Positions 1 through 5,798 of a stretch of 6,420 nt of DNA are shown in pieces. The stretch spans positions 1 through 6,420 of the forward strand of contig CABUNR010000044.1 of NCBI GenBank assembly GCA_902492995.1, read 5' to 3'. The translations under genes and the position numbers were made by a program. The first letter of the stretch is position 1. Every line of letters begins with the position of its first letter. This stretch comes from OMSK01 sp902492995. Lineage in GTDB: Bacteria > Bacillota_I > Bacilli_A > RF39 > UBA660. Under the pieces are notes generated by a model. That model did not search any database and was not told where the DNA came from. It saw only the letters and a list, made by a program, of their open reading frames with translations.

Positions 1-52
1 CATATTTCACGTCCTTTAAGGGCATAATATCATACTCAAAACATTATTACAA
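1..52 (-). promoter_or_regulatory. Promoter, SD and start codon of a leftward gene beyond the window edge
   Basis: Read on the minus strand, a -35 box TTGTAA (47-52) is followed after 17 bases by a -10 box TATTAT (24-29) carrying the extended TGa element (30-32). The expected transcription start is near position 17. An SD-like AAAGGACGTGA (7-17) differs from the anti-SD complement by one base and precedes an ATG formed by positions 3-1, so the window edge cuts the gene after its first codon. The product is unknown. The promoter is independent of tex, because the hairpin at 84-108 lies between them. I see these elements directly; that they work is inferred from spacing. Confidence 0.6.
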
Positions 53-83
53 ATCACACTTTTTTCTTTTTTTACAATTAAAA

Positions 84-108
84 ATAACAGATTTTTTTTA
101 TCTGTTAT
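84..108 (-). terminator. Rho-independent terminator of tex
   Basis: A perfect 9-bp inverted repeat, ATAACAGAT (84-92) and ATCTGTTAT (100-108), encloses a 7-base loop. On the minus strand the stem is followed directly by TTTTAATTG, a short U-rich tail. On the plus strand the tail is AATAATG, so the signal points leftward. It lies 76 bases past the tex stop codon and just upstream of the next gene's promoter, where a terminator is expected. The stem has only two G-C pairs, so strength is uncertain. Confidence 0.6.
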
Positions 109-141
109 AATAATGTTTATTTTATACTTATATAACTATAC

Positions 142-173
142 AAAAATTTAAAAATATACAATTTTAAATTTTT
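142..173. repeat. 12-bp AT-only inverted repeat just after tex
   Basis: AAAAATTTAAAA (142-153) and TTTTAAATTTTT (162-173) are perfect inverted copies around an 8-base loop. The repeat begins 11 bases past the tex stop. It could be a first, weak terminator or an mRNA 3'-end stabilising hairpin, but a stem without G-C pairs folds poorly and such repeats arise more often by chance in this composition. The rest of the spacer 109-184 shows nothing else I can support. Confidence 0.35.
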
Positions 174-184
174 TTATTTATATA

Positions 185-2338
185 TTAGTTTTCTGTTAAT
201 CTTAAGCTTACTTTTTCTTTTTCCTTATTAATGCTATCAACGTAACAGTCTACTATATCTCCTACACTTAATACTTCACTTGGATGTTTTATATATTTAT
301 CTGTTATTTTTGATATATGTACTAACCCATCATTATGAAGTCCTATATCTATAAATGCTCCAAAATCGACCACATTTCTAACTGTTCCTTGAAGTTTCAT
401 TCCAACACTTAAATCATCTATATTTAAAACATCACTTTTTAAAATTGGTTGTGGCATAGAATCTCTTGGATCTCTGTTTGGTGTAATTAAAGATTTTACT
501 ATATCTTCTAGTGTATATATATCTGTATTAAGTTCAGTTGCATACTTTTCTATATTTAATTTTTCTAATGTTTCTTTTATTTTTATACTACCTATATCAT
601 CTATATTTAAATTTAGTAATTTTAGTAATTTTAATGTAATATTATAACTTTCTGGGTGAATACTTGTTTCATCTAAAATATTATTTCCTTCTGTTATTCT
701 TAAGAATCCTATTGCTTGTTCATATACTTTATCACTTAATAATTTTTGTTTTTTGATTTCTTCTCTTGAATTTATTCTTCCTTTAACTTCTCTATAATTA
801 ATTATTTTTTCTATATTTTTACTTGTTATACCTGATATATATTTTAAAAGAGATGGACTGGCTGTATTAATATTTACACCAACACTATTAACTGCTTTTG
901 TAACAACAAAGTCTAAATTTTCTTTTAGATCCTTGCTTGATACATCATGTTGATAAAGTCCTACTCCTATACCATCTGGTGGTATTTTAACAAGTTCAGA
1001 TAGTGGATCTTGTAATCTTCTTCCTATACTTACAGCACTTCTTTTTTCTACTTCTAAATTTGGAAATTCTTCAATAGCAATTTTAGATGCACTATATATT
1101 GATGCTCCTGCTTCTGATACAATTACATATTTTGTATTTAAATTGTATTCTTTAATTAATTCACTTACAAATTTTTCGCTTTCACGAGAAGCAGTACCAT
1201 TACCTATAGCTATAATATCAACATTGTATTTTTTTATTAATTTTACAATTTCTTCTTTACATGCTTTTAATTTAGATGAATCAATATTTTTTATAAATGG
1301 TTTTATTACAGTCGAATCTAAATATTTTCCTGTTTTATCTACAACGGCTATTTTGCATCCATTAACAAATCCTGGATCAAAAGCTAAAACTATTTTTTCT
1401 TTCATAGGTGGTTGTAAAAGTAAACTTTCTAAATTTTTTCCAAAATTTTCTATAGCCTTCTTTTCAGCTTTTTCTTTTAATTCACTTCTTATTTCTCTTT
1501 CTATGGATGGTTCTATTAATCTTTTATAACTATCTTTTATTGCTTCTTTTACCATATTTGTTACTACCGATTTTTCATCTTTAATTGTTTTACTTTCTAA
1601 AAATTTAAATATTTCTTCTTTTTCTATATTAATACTAACAGTAATTACTTTTTCTTTTTCAGCTCTATTTATTGCAAGAACTCTATGTGGTTTTATATCT
1701 TTTACTGATTCACTATAATCATAATACATTTCATATACTTTATTTGTATCATTATGTTCTTTTTTTTCTTTGCATACAATTAATCCATTCCTATATGTAT
1801 GATTTCTTATCCATTTTCTATAATAGGCATTATCGCTTATCCATTCAGCTATAATATAAGATGCTCCTTGTAATGCTTCTTCTTTTGTTTTTACTTTATC
1901 ATTTAAATATTTAGAAACAGTTACATCTAAATCTTTTATTTTAAATGACATAATCATTTTTGCAAGAGGTTCAAGGCCATTATTAATTGCATCTGTTGCT
2001 TTTGTTTTTTTCTTTTCTTTATATGGTCTATATAAATCTTCTACTTCTACTAATTTAGAGGCATTCATGATTTTTAATTTTAACTCATCTGTCATTAAGC
2101 CTTTTTCATCTATTAATCTTATAACATCTTCCTTACGTGCTAATAAGTTTACTTGATATTCATATACATCATTAATACTTTTTATTTTTTCTTCATCAAG
2201 TGCTCCTGTTACTTCTTTTCTATAACGTGCTATAAAAGGTATTGTATTTCCTTCCATTAATAGTTCTAATGTTTTTTTTACTTGTTCTTCTTTTATATTT
2301 AAATCATTGCTTATATTTTTTATTATTTCTTTATTCAT
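185..2338 (-). CDS. tex: Tex, S1-domain RNA-binding transcription accessory protein
   Basis: This is a full-length Tex/YdcI-family protein of 717 residues. Tex proteins are cytosolic nucleic-acid-binding scaffolds linked to transcription and RNA turnover; the precise role in this organism is not known. The N-terminal signature NTIPFIARYRKEVTG is at 31-45, and the LYRPYK motif at 102-107. A YqgF/RNase H-like domain spans about 315-435, with FDPGFVNG at 320-327 and IGNGTASRE at 378-386. SIGRRLQDPLSELVKI follows at 437-452, and helix-hairpin-helix segments with VNSVGVNINTASP at 483-495. An S1 domain lies at about 643-714 (VDFGAFIDIG, GLVHIS). The start matches the usual family N terminus. Its SD is ambiguous: one AGGA lies 4 bases before the ATG and another 12. 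Tex follows the transglutaminase-like gene by 14 bases and probably also has its own promoter. The stop is TAA. No key motif is missing. Confidence 0.97.
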   Translation of the reverse strand: MNKEIIKNISNDLNIKEEQVKKTLELLMEGNTIPFIARYRKEVTGALDEEKIKSINDVYEYQVNLLARKEDVIRLIDEKGLMTDELKLKIMNASKLVEVEDLYRPYKEKKKTKATDAINNGLEPLAKMIMSFKIKDLDVTVSKYLNDKVKTKEEALQGASYIIAEWISDNAYYRKWIRNHTYRNGLIVCKEKKEHNDTNKVYEMYYDYSESVKDIKPHRVLAINRAEKEKVITVSINIEKEEIFKFLESKTIKDEKSVVTNMVKEAIKDSYKRLIEPSIEREIRSELKEKAEKKAIENFGKNLESLLLQPPMKEKIVLAFDPGFVNGCKIAVVDKTGKYLDSTVIKPFIKNIDSSKLKACKEEIVKLIKKYNVDIIAIGNGTASRESEKFVSELIKEYNLNTKYVIVSEAGASIYSASKIAIEEFPNLEVEKRSAVSIGRRLQDPLSELVKIPPDGIGVGLYQHDVSSKDLKENLDFVVTKAVNSVGVNINTASPSLLKYISGITSKNIEKIINYREVKGRINSREEIKKQKLLSDKVYEQAIGFLRITEGNNILDETSIHPESYNITLKLLKLLNLNIDDIGSIKIKETLEKLNIEKYATELNTDIYTLEDIVKSLITPNRDPRDSMPQPILKSDVLNIDDLSVGMKLQGTVRNVVDFGAFIDIGLHNDGLVHISKITDKYIKHPSEVLSVGDIVDCYVDSINKEKEKVSLRLTEN

Positions 2339-2352
2339 AATATCCTACTTTC

Positions 2353-2925
2353 CTATAAAATTATATCATTTTTTTTAGGTCTTTTTCCATATTTTAATTT
2401 TATTTTTTTTATTAATTTTTTATCTTTTGTTATATTATATATAAATGTACAAATATCACATCCATATTTTGCTTTATCATATTTATAAAATTTTATATCT
2501 TTTATTTTTGTATTTTTTAATTGAAAATTTTTATAATTTTCTAATGCTTCTTCTAAACTATTAAATTTATGTATACCATTATATTCTTTTATTGATGTTT
2601 CTATTATATTATAATTGTTATTTTCTTTATAAATTAAAAATGCATGATTATGATATGGAGTATAAAAGGTAAAAACTTCATAATTATGTTTAATCATCCA
2701 ATACCTCATTAACTCAACTTGATCATAGCAAATACCATACTTGCTTTTTATAAGTTCACTTGGCTTTTGAAGACAATAATTGTTAAATAACAAATATTCA
2801 TATAACATATCATTATTCATTTCATATCTACAATATATATTAAAATCTTTAGCTTTAAATCCATATTTAATATTTTTTCTAATATAATCATACAGCTTTT
2901 CTACATTATCTATATCTTTTAACAT
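2353..2925 (-). CDS. Transglutaminase-like (papain-fold) cysteine protein, function unknown
   Basis: This is a 190-residue protein with no signal peptide or membrane segment, so probably cytosolic. The core looks like a transglutaminase-like/papain fold: KYGICYDQVELMR around Cys66, then NHAFLIY around His94, then YNIIETS with Glu109. Together they give a plausible Cys-His-acid triad in the usual order and spacing. Members of this superfamily include peptidases, amidases and inactive binding proteins, so the reaction is not predictable. A GCDIC pair (Cys156 and Cys159) and a lysine-rich C terminus from about 165 are extra features. The ATG is preceded by AAAGAGTGTGAT, a degenerate match to the full anti-SD complement, and by a TATAAT promoter, which supports this start. 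It is first in a leftward pair with tex and divergent from the ClpX-like gene. The stop is TAG, and the first of the two candidate SDs of tex overlaps it. Confidence 0.8.
   Translation of the reverse strand: MLKDIDNVEKLYDYIRKNIKYGFKAKDFNIYCRYEMNNDMLYEYLLFNNYCLQKPSELIKSKYGICYDQVELMRYWMIKHNYEVFTFYTPYHNHAFLIYKENNNYNIIETSIKEYNGIHKFNSLEEALENYKNFQLKNTKIKDIKFYKYDKAKYGCDICTFIYNITKDKKLIKKIKLKYGKRPKKNDIIL
2360..2389 (-). promoter_or_regulatory. Probable internal promoter for tex
   Basis: Inside the last codons of the transglutaminase-like gene, the minus strand reads TGa-TATAAT: a consensus -10 at 2360-2365 with an extended TG element at 2366-2368. A weak -35, TGGAAA (2384-2389), lies 18 bases upstream. 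The -10 ends 21 bases before the tex ATG, the same spacing as the other promoters in this window. If active, tex is transcribed both with the upstream gene and alone. TATAAT is frequent by chance in such AT-rich DNA, so this is tentative. Confidence 0.45.
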
Positions 2926-2943
2926 ATTATCACACTCTTTAGT

Positions 2944-2972
2944 ATTATAAAATATATTTTATTATAAATAAA
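2944..2972 (-). promoter_or_regulatory. Promoter of the transglutaminase-like gene and tex
   Basis: On the minus strand a consensus -10 TATAAT (2944-2949) lies 17 bases after a poor -35, TTTATT (2967-2972). The expected start near 2937 gives a leader of about 12 bases before the ATG at 2925, starting at the SD. It is back-to-back with the promoter of the ClpX-like gene, and the two -35 boxes are 3 bases apart. Confidence 0.6.
2947..2962. repeat. 16-bp perfect AT palindrome over the leftward promoter
   Basis: ATAAAATATATTTTAT is its own reverse complement. It overlaps part of the leftward -10 box and the adjacent spacer. It could be an operator, but it is A/T only and could be fortuitous. Confidence 0.35.
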
Positions 2973-2990
2973 GAATTGAATTTATTTATA
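2963..2990. repeat. Inverted repeat covering both divergent -35 boxes, candidate operator
   Basis: TATAAATAAA (2963-2972) and TTTATTTATA (2981-2990) are perfect 10-bp inverted copies around an 8-base centre. The left arm contains the -35 of the leftward promoter and the centre holds most of the -35 TTGAAT of the rightward one. It directly abuts the 16-bp palindrome at 2947-2962. Such placement suits a shared operator that controls both directions. No regulator is encoded in the window, and the arms lack G or C, so the function is inferred only from position and symmetry. Confidence 0.45.
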
Positions 2991-3024
2991 TTATGTGTTA
3001 GAATATAAAACTAATCGAGGTGAT
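2976..3024 (+). promoter_or_regulatory. Promoter and SD of the ClpX-like gene
   Basis: A -35 TTGAAT (2976-2981) is followed after exactly 17 bases by a -10 TAGAAT (2999-3004) with an extended TGt element (2996-2998). Transcription should start near 3011. The SD GAGGTGATC (3017-3025) matches the anti-SD complement over nine bases and sits 7 bases (GAGG to ATG) before the ATG at 3028. This decides the start: the in-frame GTG at 2995 lies upstream of the -10 box and would not be in the transcript. Confidence 0.8.
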
Positions 3025-3027
3025 CTT

Positions 3028-4467
3028 ATGGATAAATATACACATGTTGGAATCATTTTTGAACTACATAATTATACAAAGGATAATGTGACTACTTTAA
3101 CGCCTCTTAATGTTGTTAAATGCTTACCTCTTGATAATTTTACTTTTAAAGTAAATGACATAGAAGAAAACGTAAACAACTTATATGAAGGAACACAAAG
3201 TGAGGAAGATATAGGTCTTGGTTTTGTCATTTCTATTAAAGAATTAACAGAAATATATGCTGGAGAATCATTAAGTGATGCTATGATAGAATATAGAGAT
3301 GATATAACAGATTATGATTATATGCAAGAATATGATAAAACAGATGACAAAACAACTACATATAAAATTAATCCTGATGATGATGAAAAAAATATTGTAG
3401 CAATTTGTGAACATAATACATTTAATGAAAAAGATAGTGTCATAACTAATTTTTCTGATAAATATGAAATATCTAATGAAGAAGTAAATATTGATTTAAA
3501 TGTTAAAGAAGTTTATGATTATGTTAGTGGATCTGTCATTGGTCAAGATAGAGCTATAAAAAAAGCTATTATTACCATTGATAAAAATATAAATATTGAA
3601 AATTATAGAAATAAAACTAATTTACTTGTTATTGGACCTAGTGGATGTGGTAAAACAGAAATTTTTAGAAGTATTGCAGAAAAGGTTAATTTACCTATTA
3701 CAATAGAAGATAGCGAGCAATATTCTGTTGCTGGATATCAAGGTTCTTCTGTATCAGATATGCTTATTAAATTATATAATAATGCAGGTAATAATTTAGC
3801 GCTTGCCCAAAAAGGTATACTTGTTATTGATGAAATTGATAAAAAGGTTAAAACAAATGATGATGATGTATCTGGAAAAAGATTTTTAAATTCCCTACTT
3901 TCTTTAATGGAAGGAACAACTTTTAGAATTAATGTTGGAACTGATGTTAGAGAACATTTTATTAATTTTAGTACTAATAATTTAACTATAGTACTTGTTG
4001 GAGCTTTTTCTGATATTATAAAAAATGAAACTAGTATAGGTTTTAATAATAACATTGATAAATCAGAAAAAAAGTTTTCTGAAATAACTTCTGATGATTT
4101 GAAAAAGCAAGGTATTTTAGTTGATTTAATAAGAAGAGTTGATTTAATTAATATTGAAAAATTAACTGTAGATGATATTATAAATATTATTAAATATTCT
4201 AGAAATAATTATTTGAATGAACTTAAAAATTTAGCTAAACTTAAGGATGTTGAATTAAATATATCTGATGATGCTATAGAAAAAATAGCTCATGAAGCTC
4301 ATTTAAAAGGAATTGGAGCTAGTGGTATTAAAAATACATTAAATGCTATGTTAGATGATGCTTTATTTGAAGTTTCAATAAATCCTGGTACTTATAAAAG
4401 TATAGATATAACTAGTACTTCTTTAGACAATAAACCACCATATACATTAAAGAGAAATACAATTTAG
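3028..4467 (+). CDS. ClpX-like AAA+ ATPase with an unrecognised N-terminal domain
   Basis: This 479-residue protein has a C-terminal half, from about 160, that follows ClpX. It shows GSVIGQDRAIKK (168-179), Walker A GPSGCGKT (203-210), a pore-1 loop GYQG (236-239; GYVG in ClpX) and Walker B ILVIDEID (264-271). VSGKRFLNSLLSLMEG follows (281-296), then a sensor-1 strand ending VGAF (324-327), IGF (337-339, the ClpP-docking tripeptide in ClpX) and an arginine finger at R370. The sensor-2 GAR motif reads GAS (430-432), so its arginine is replaced by Ser. The zinc-binding N domain of ClpX is absent. Residues 1-160 are a different, acidic region that I do not recognise, and the ClpX RKH loop is also not evident. 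By family it should be an ATP-driven unfoldase or remodeller, perhaps feeding ClpP; its substrates are unknown. It is probably an extra ClpX paralogue rather than the housekeeping ClpX, which usually sits near tig or clpP. It converges on dinB with overlapping stop codons. Confidence 0.88.
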   Translation: MDKYTHVGIIFELHNYTKDNVTTLTPLNVVKCLPLDNFTFKVNDIEENVNNLYEGTQSEEDIGLGFVISIKELTEIYAGESLSDAMIEYRDDITDYDYMQEYDKTDDKTTTYKINPDDDEKNIVAICEHNTFNEKDSVITNFSDKYEISNEEVNIDLNVKEVYDYVSGSVIGQDRAIKKAIITIDKNINIENYRNKTNLLVIGPSGCGKTEIFRSIAEKVNLPITIEDSEQYSVAGYQGSSVSDMLIKLYNNAGNNLALAQKGILVIDEIDKKVKTNDDDVSGKRFLNSLLSLMEGTTFRINVGTDVREHFINFSTNNLTIVLVGAFSDIIKNETSIGFNNNIDKSEKKFSEITSDDLKKQGILVDLIRRVDLINIEKLTVDDIINIIKYSRNNYLNELKNLAKLKDVELNISDDAIEKIAHEAHLKGIGASGIKNTLNAMLDDALFEVSINPGTYKSIDITSTSLDNKPPYTLKRNTI

Positions 4468-4479
4468 TATTTCTTTTTT
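4449..4479. terminator. Possible terminator shared by the two convergent genes
   Basis: GAAATAC (4454-4460) and GTATTTC (4467-4473) form a perfect 7-bp stem with a 6-base loop. A-T and one G-T pair can extend it to 12 bp (4449-4460 with 4467-4478). On the plus strand T6 (4474-4479) follows, a fair intrinsic terminator for the ClpX-like gene. On the minus strand the tail TCTCTTT is less convincing for dinB. The stem spans both stop codons. The two core G-C pairs make it weak. Confidence 0.45.
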
Positions 4480-5669
4480 ATGTTTTTATTTGTTTTATTA
4501 GCACTCCCTATTATTTTATATCCGAATTTATCTTGTAATGAATCTATTACTTTTTCAAGTTCTATATCCTTATCCCTTACTTTTATTTCTTCAAATAACG
4601 ATACTTGATGATTACTTTTATTTGTTAATTTATCAAGTCTTATTCCTATCAATCTAATTGGTTCATTATGATACATTTCATCTAATAATATTTTGGTAGC
4701 ATCAAATATTTCATTTGTTAAATTAGTAGCATTATTTAATTTTTTTTGATGTGATATTGTTTTAAACATATTATCTTTTAAATGTACTTCTACTACATTA
4801 CAATATTTATTTTCATTTCTAAGTTTTCTTGCTAAATTATTACTTATTTCTTTTAATATTAAAATTATTTCATTTTTATCAGTATAATCTTTTTCTAAAG
4901 TTGTTTCATTACTTATACATTTTCTTTCATCTTTTATACTTTTTACTGGATCATCATTTATACCCTTTGCACTATTTATCATTTTGATAGCTTGATTTTT
5001 AAAGTATTTTGAAAGTTCTAGAGGATTTGCATTTGCTAAATCTTCTATAGTATGTATTCCAATACTTTCTAGTTTTGGTGCTGTTTTTTTCCCTATTCCA
5101 AATAATTCTCCTACTTTTAAGGGATACATTTTTATTTTTACTTCATAATCATATAATGTATGTACTTTATATGGTTTAGTAAAATCACTTGCCATTTTAG
5201 CACATAGTTTATTATTTGCAATTCCTATATTTACAGTAAAACCTAAATTATCATATATTTCTTTTTTTAACTTGTATGCGAATCCTACTTCATCACCATA
5301 TATATGTTTTATTTTGGTATAATCCATATAGCATTCATCTATTGAAGCTACTTCTATATCGTTTGTATATCTACTTATTAAATTAAATAATTTTTTAGAC
5401 ATTTCTTGGTAAAAAATATAATTAGGATAATATGTTCTAAGAACTTTGCATTTCTTTCTTGCACTATATAATGTTTCACCTGTTACAATACCTAGTTTTT
5501 TAGCACTCATGCTTTTGGCTAAAACAATTCCACTTCTTCTTGATTCATCTCCACCTATTACAGCATAACTACCTCTAATATCATACTTATATCCTTTATT
5601 TAATAAATCTATAGCGCTCCAAGATAAAAAAGCATTATTAACGTCTATATGAAATATTATTCTTTCCAT
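4464..5669 (-). CDS. dinB: DNA polymerase IV (Y-family translesion polymerase)
   Basis: This 401-residue Y-family polymerase extends primers past damaged template bases in the cytosol. The start MERIIFHIDVNNAFLSW is typical of clostridial DinB proteins; Asp9 is a metal ligand and Phe14 aligns with the steric-gate residue. The catalytic pair SIDE (Asp111, Glu112) and the palm segment VNIGIANNKLCAKMASD (146-162) are present. A helix-hairpin-helix GIGKKTAPKL (191-200) follows, then the little-finger domain from about 245. QVSLF (355-359) is a good beta-clamp-binding motif near the C terminus. Length is normal for the family and all expected motifs are intact. The SD GAGGTG (5674-5679) supports the ATG. 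The last codons are lysine-rich and the TAA stop overlaps the TAG of the convergent ClpX-like gene. A LexA-like sequence lies in its promoter. An alternative name from the same family is polymerase V/UvrX-like, but DinB fits better. Confidence 0.96.
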   Translation of the reverse strand: MERIIFHIDVNNAFLSWSAIDLLNKGYKYDIRGSYAVIGGDESRRSGIVLAKSMSAKKLGIVTGETLYSARKKCKVLRTYYPNYIFYQEMSKKLFNLISRYTNDIEVASIDECYMDYTKIKHIYGDEVGFAYKLKKEIYDNLGFTVNIGIANNKLCAKMASDFTKPYKVHTLYDYEVKIKMYPLKVGELFGIGKKTAPKLESIGIHTIEDLANANPLELSKYFKNQAIKMINSAKGINDDPVKSIKDERKCISNETTLEKDYTDKNEIILILKEISNNLARKLRNENKYCNVVEVHLKDNMFKTISHQKKLNNATNLTNEIFDATKILLDEMYHNEPIRLIGIRLDKLTNKSNHQVSLFEEIKVRDKDIELEKVIDSLQDKFGYKIIGSANKTNKNIKKKY

Positions 5670-5673
5670 ATTA

Positions 5674-5715
5674 CACCTCTATAAATATTTTATCACGAAC
5701 AATATTTTGTGTCTA
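5674..5715 (-). promoter_or_regulatory. Promoter and SD of dinB
   Basis: On the minus strand a -35 TAGACA (5710-5715, five of six consensus bases) is followed after 17 bases by a -10 TAAAAT (5687-5692) with an extended TGa element (5693-5695). The start is expected near 5680, directly before the SD GAGGTG (5674-5679). Confidence 0.7.
5696..5709. promoter_or_regulatory. Possible degenerate LexA/DinR (SOS) box in the dinB promoter
   Basis: CGAACAATATTTTG fits 11 of 14 positions of the Bacillus-type box CGAACRNRYGTTYG. The left half-site CGAAC is perfect and the right half-site is TTTTG instead of GTTYG. It sits between the -10 and -35 boxes of dinB, where a bound repressor would block RNA polymerase. 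The damaged right half makes this a candidate only. Confidence 0.35.
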
Positions 5716-5769
5716 TGATTTTTAAAAATTTTTTAGCGTTAATAGTGTGTAAAATAATAATAATAAATA

Positions 5770-5790
5770 TGCTATAATGAATATAGGAGG
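5770..5790 (+). promoter_or_regulatory. Extended -10 promoter and SD of the membrane-anchored protein gene
   Basis: TGc-TATAAT (5770-5778) is a consensus extended -10. No good -35 is present at 17 bases. A partial match GTGTAA lies 20 bases upstream (5747-5752), so the promoter would rely on its TG element. Four AAT repeats (5753-5764) fill part of the spacer. The SD AGGAGG (5785-5790) is 8 bases before the ATG at 5799. The spacer 5716-5746 otherwise shows only A/T tracts. Confidence 0.65.
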
Positions 5791-5798
5791 AGAATAAA

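Noticed and set aside
11..23. Small dyad CCTT-T-AAGG near the left edge as operator or hairpin
   Set aside because: The arms are only 4 bp with a one-base centre, and part of it is simply the SD of the leftward gene.
1143..1854. Plus-strand open frames of 128 and 60 codons antisense to tex
   Set aside because: They are shadows of the highly conserved tex reading frame, have no SD or promoter, and encode low-complexity Phe/Ser- or Tyr/Leu-rich peptides.
2995..3027. GTG at 2995 as start of the ClpX-like gene, adding 11 residues
   Set aside because: It lies upstream of the -10 box and has no SD, while the ATG at 3028 has a nine-base SD match at proper spacing.
3738..4055. Minus-strand open frame of 105 codons inside the ClpX-like gene
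   Set aside because: It lies opposite the Walker B and sensor-1 region of a clear AAA+ protein and has no SD or family resemblance.
5753..5764. Four AAT repeats in the promoter spacer as a phase-variable tract
   Set aside because: Four copies of a 3-base unit are too few and are expected by chance in such AT-rich DNA.
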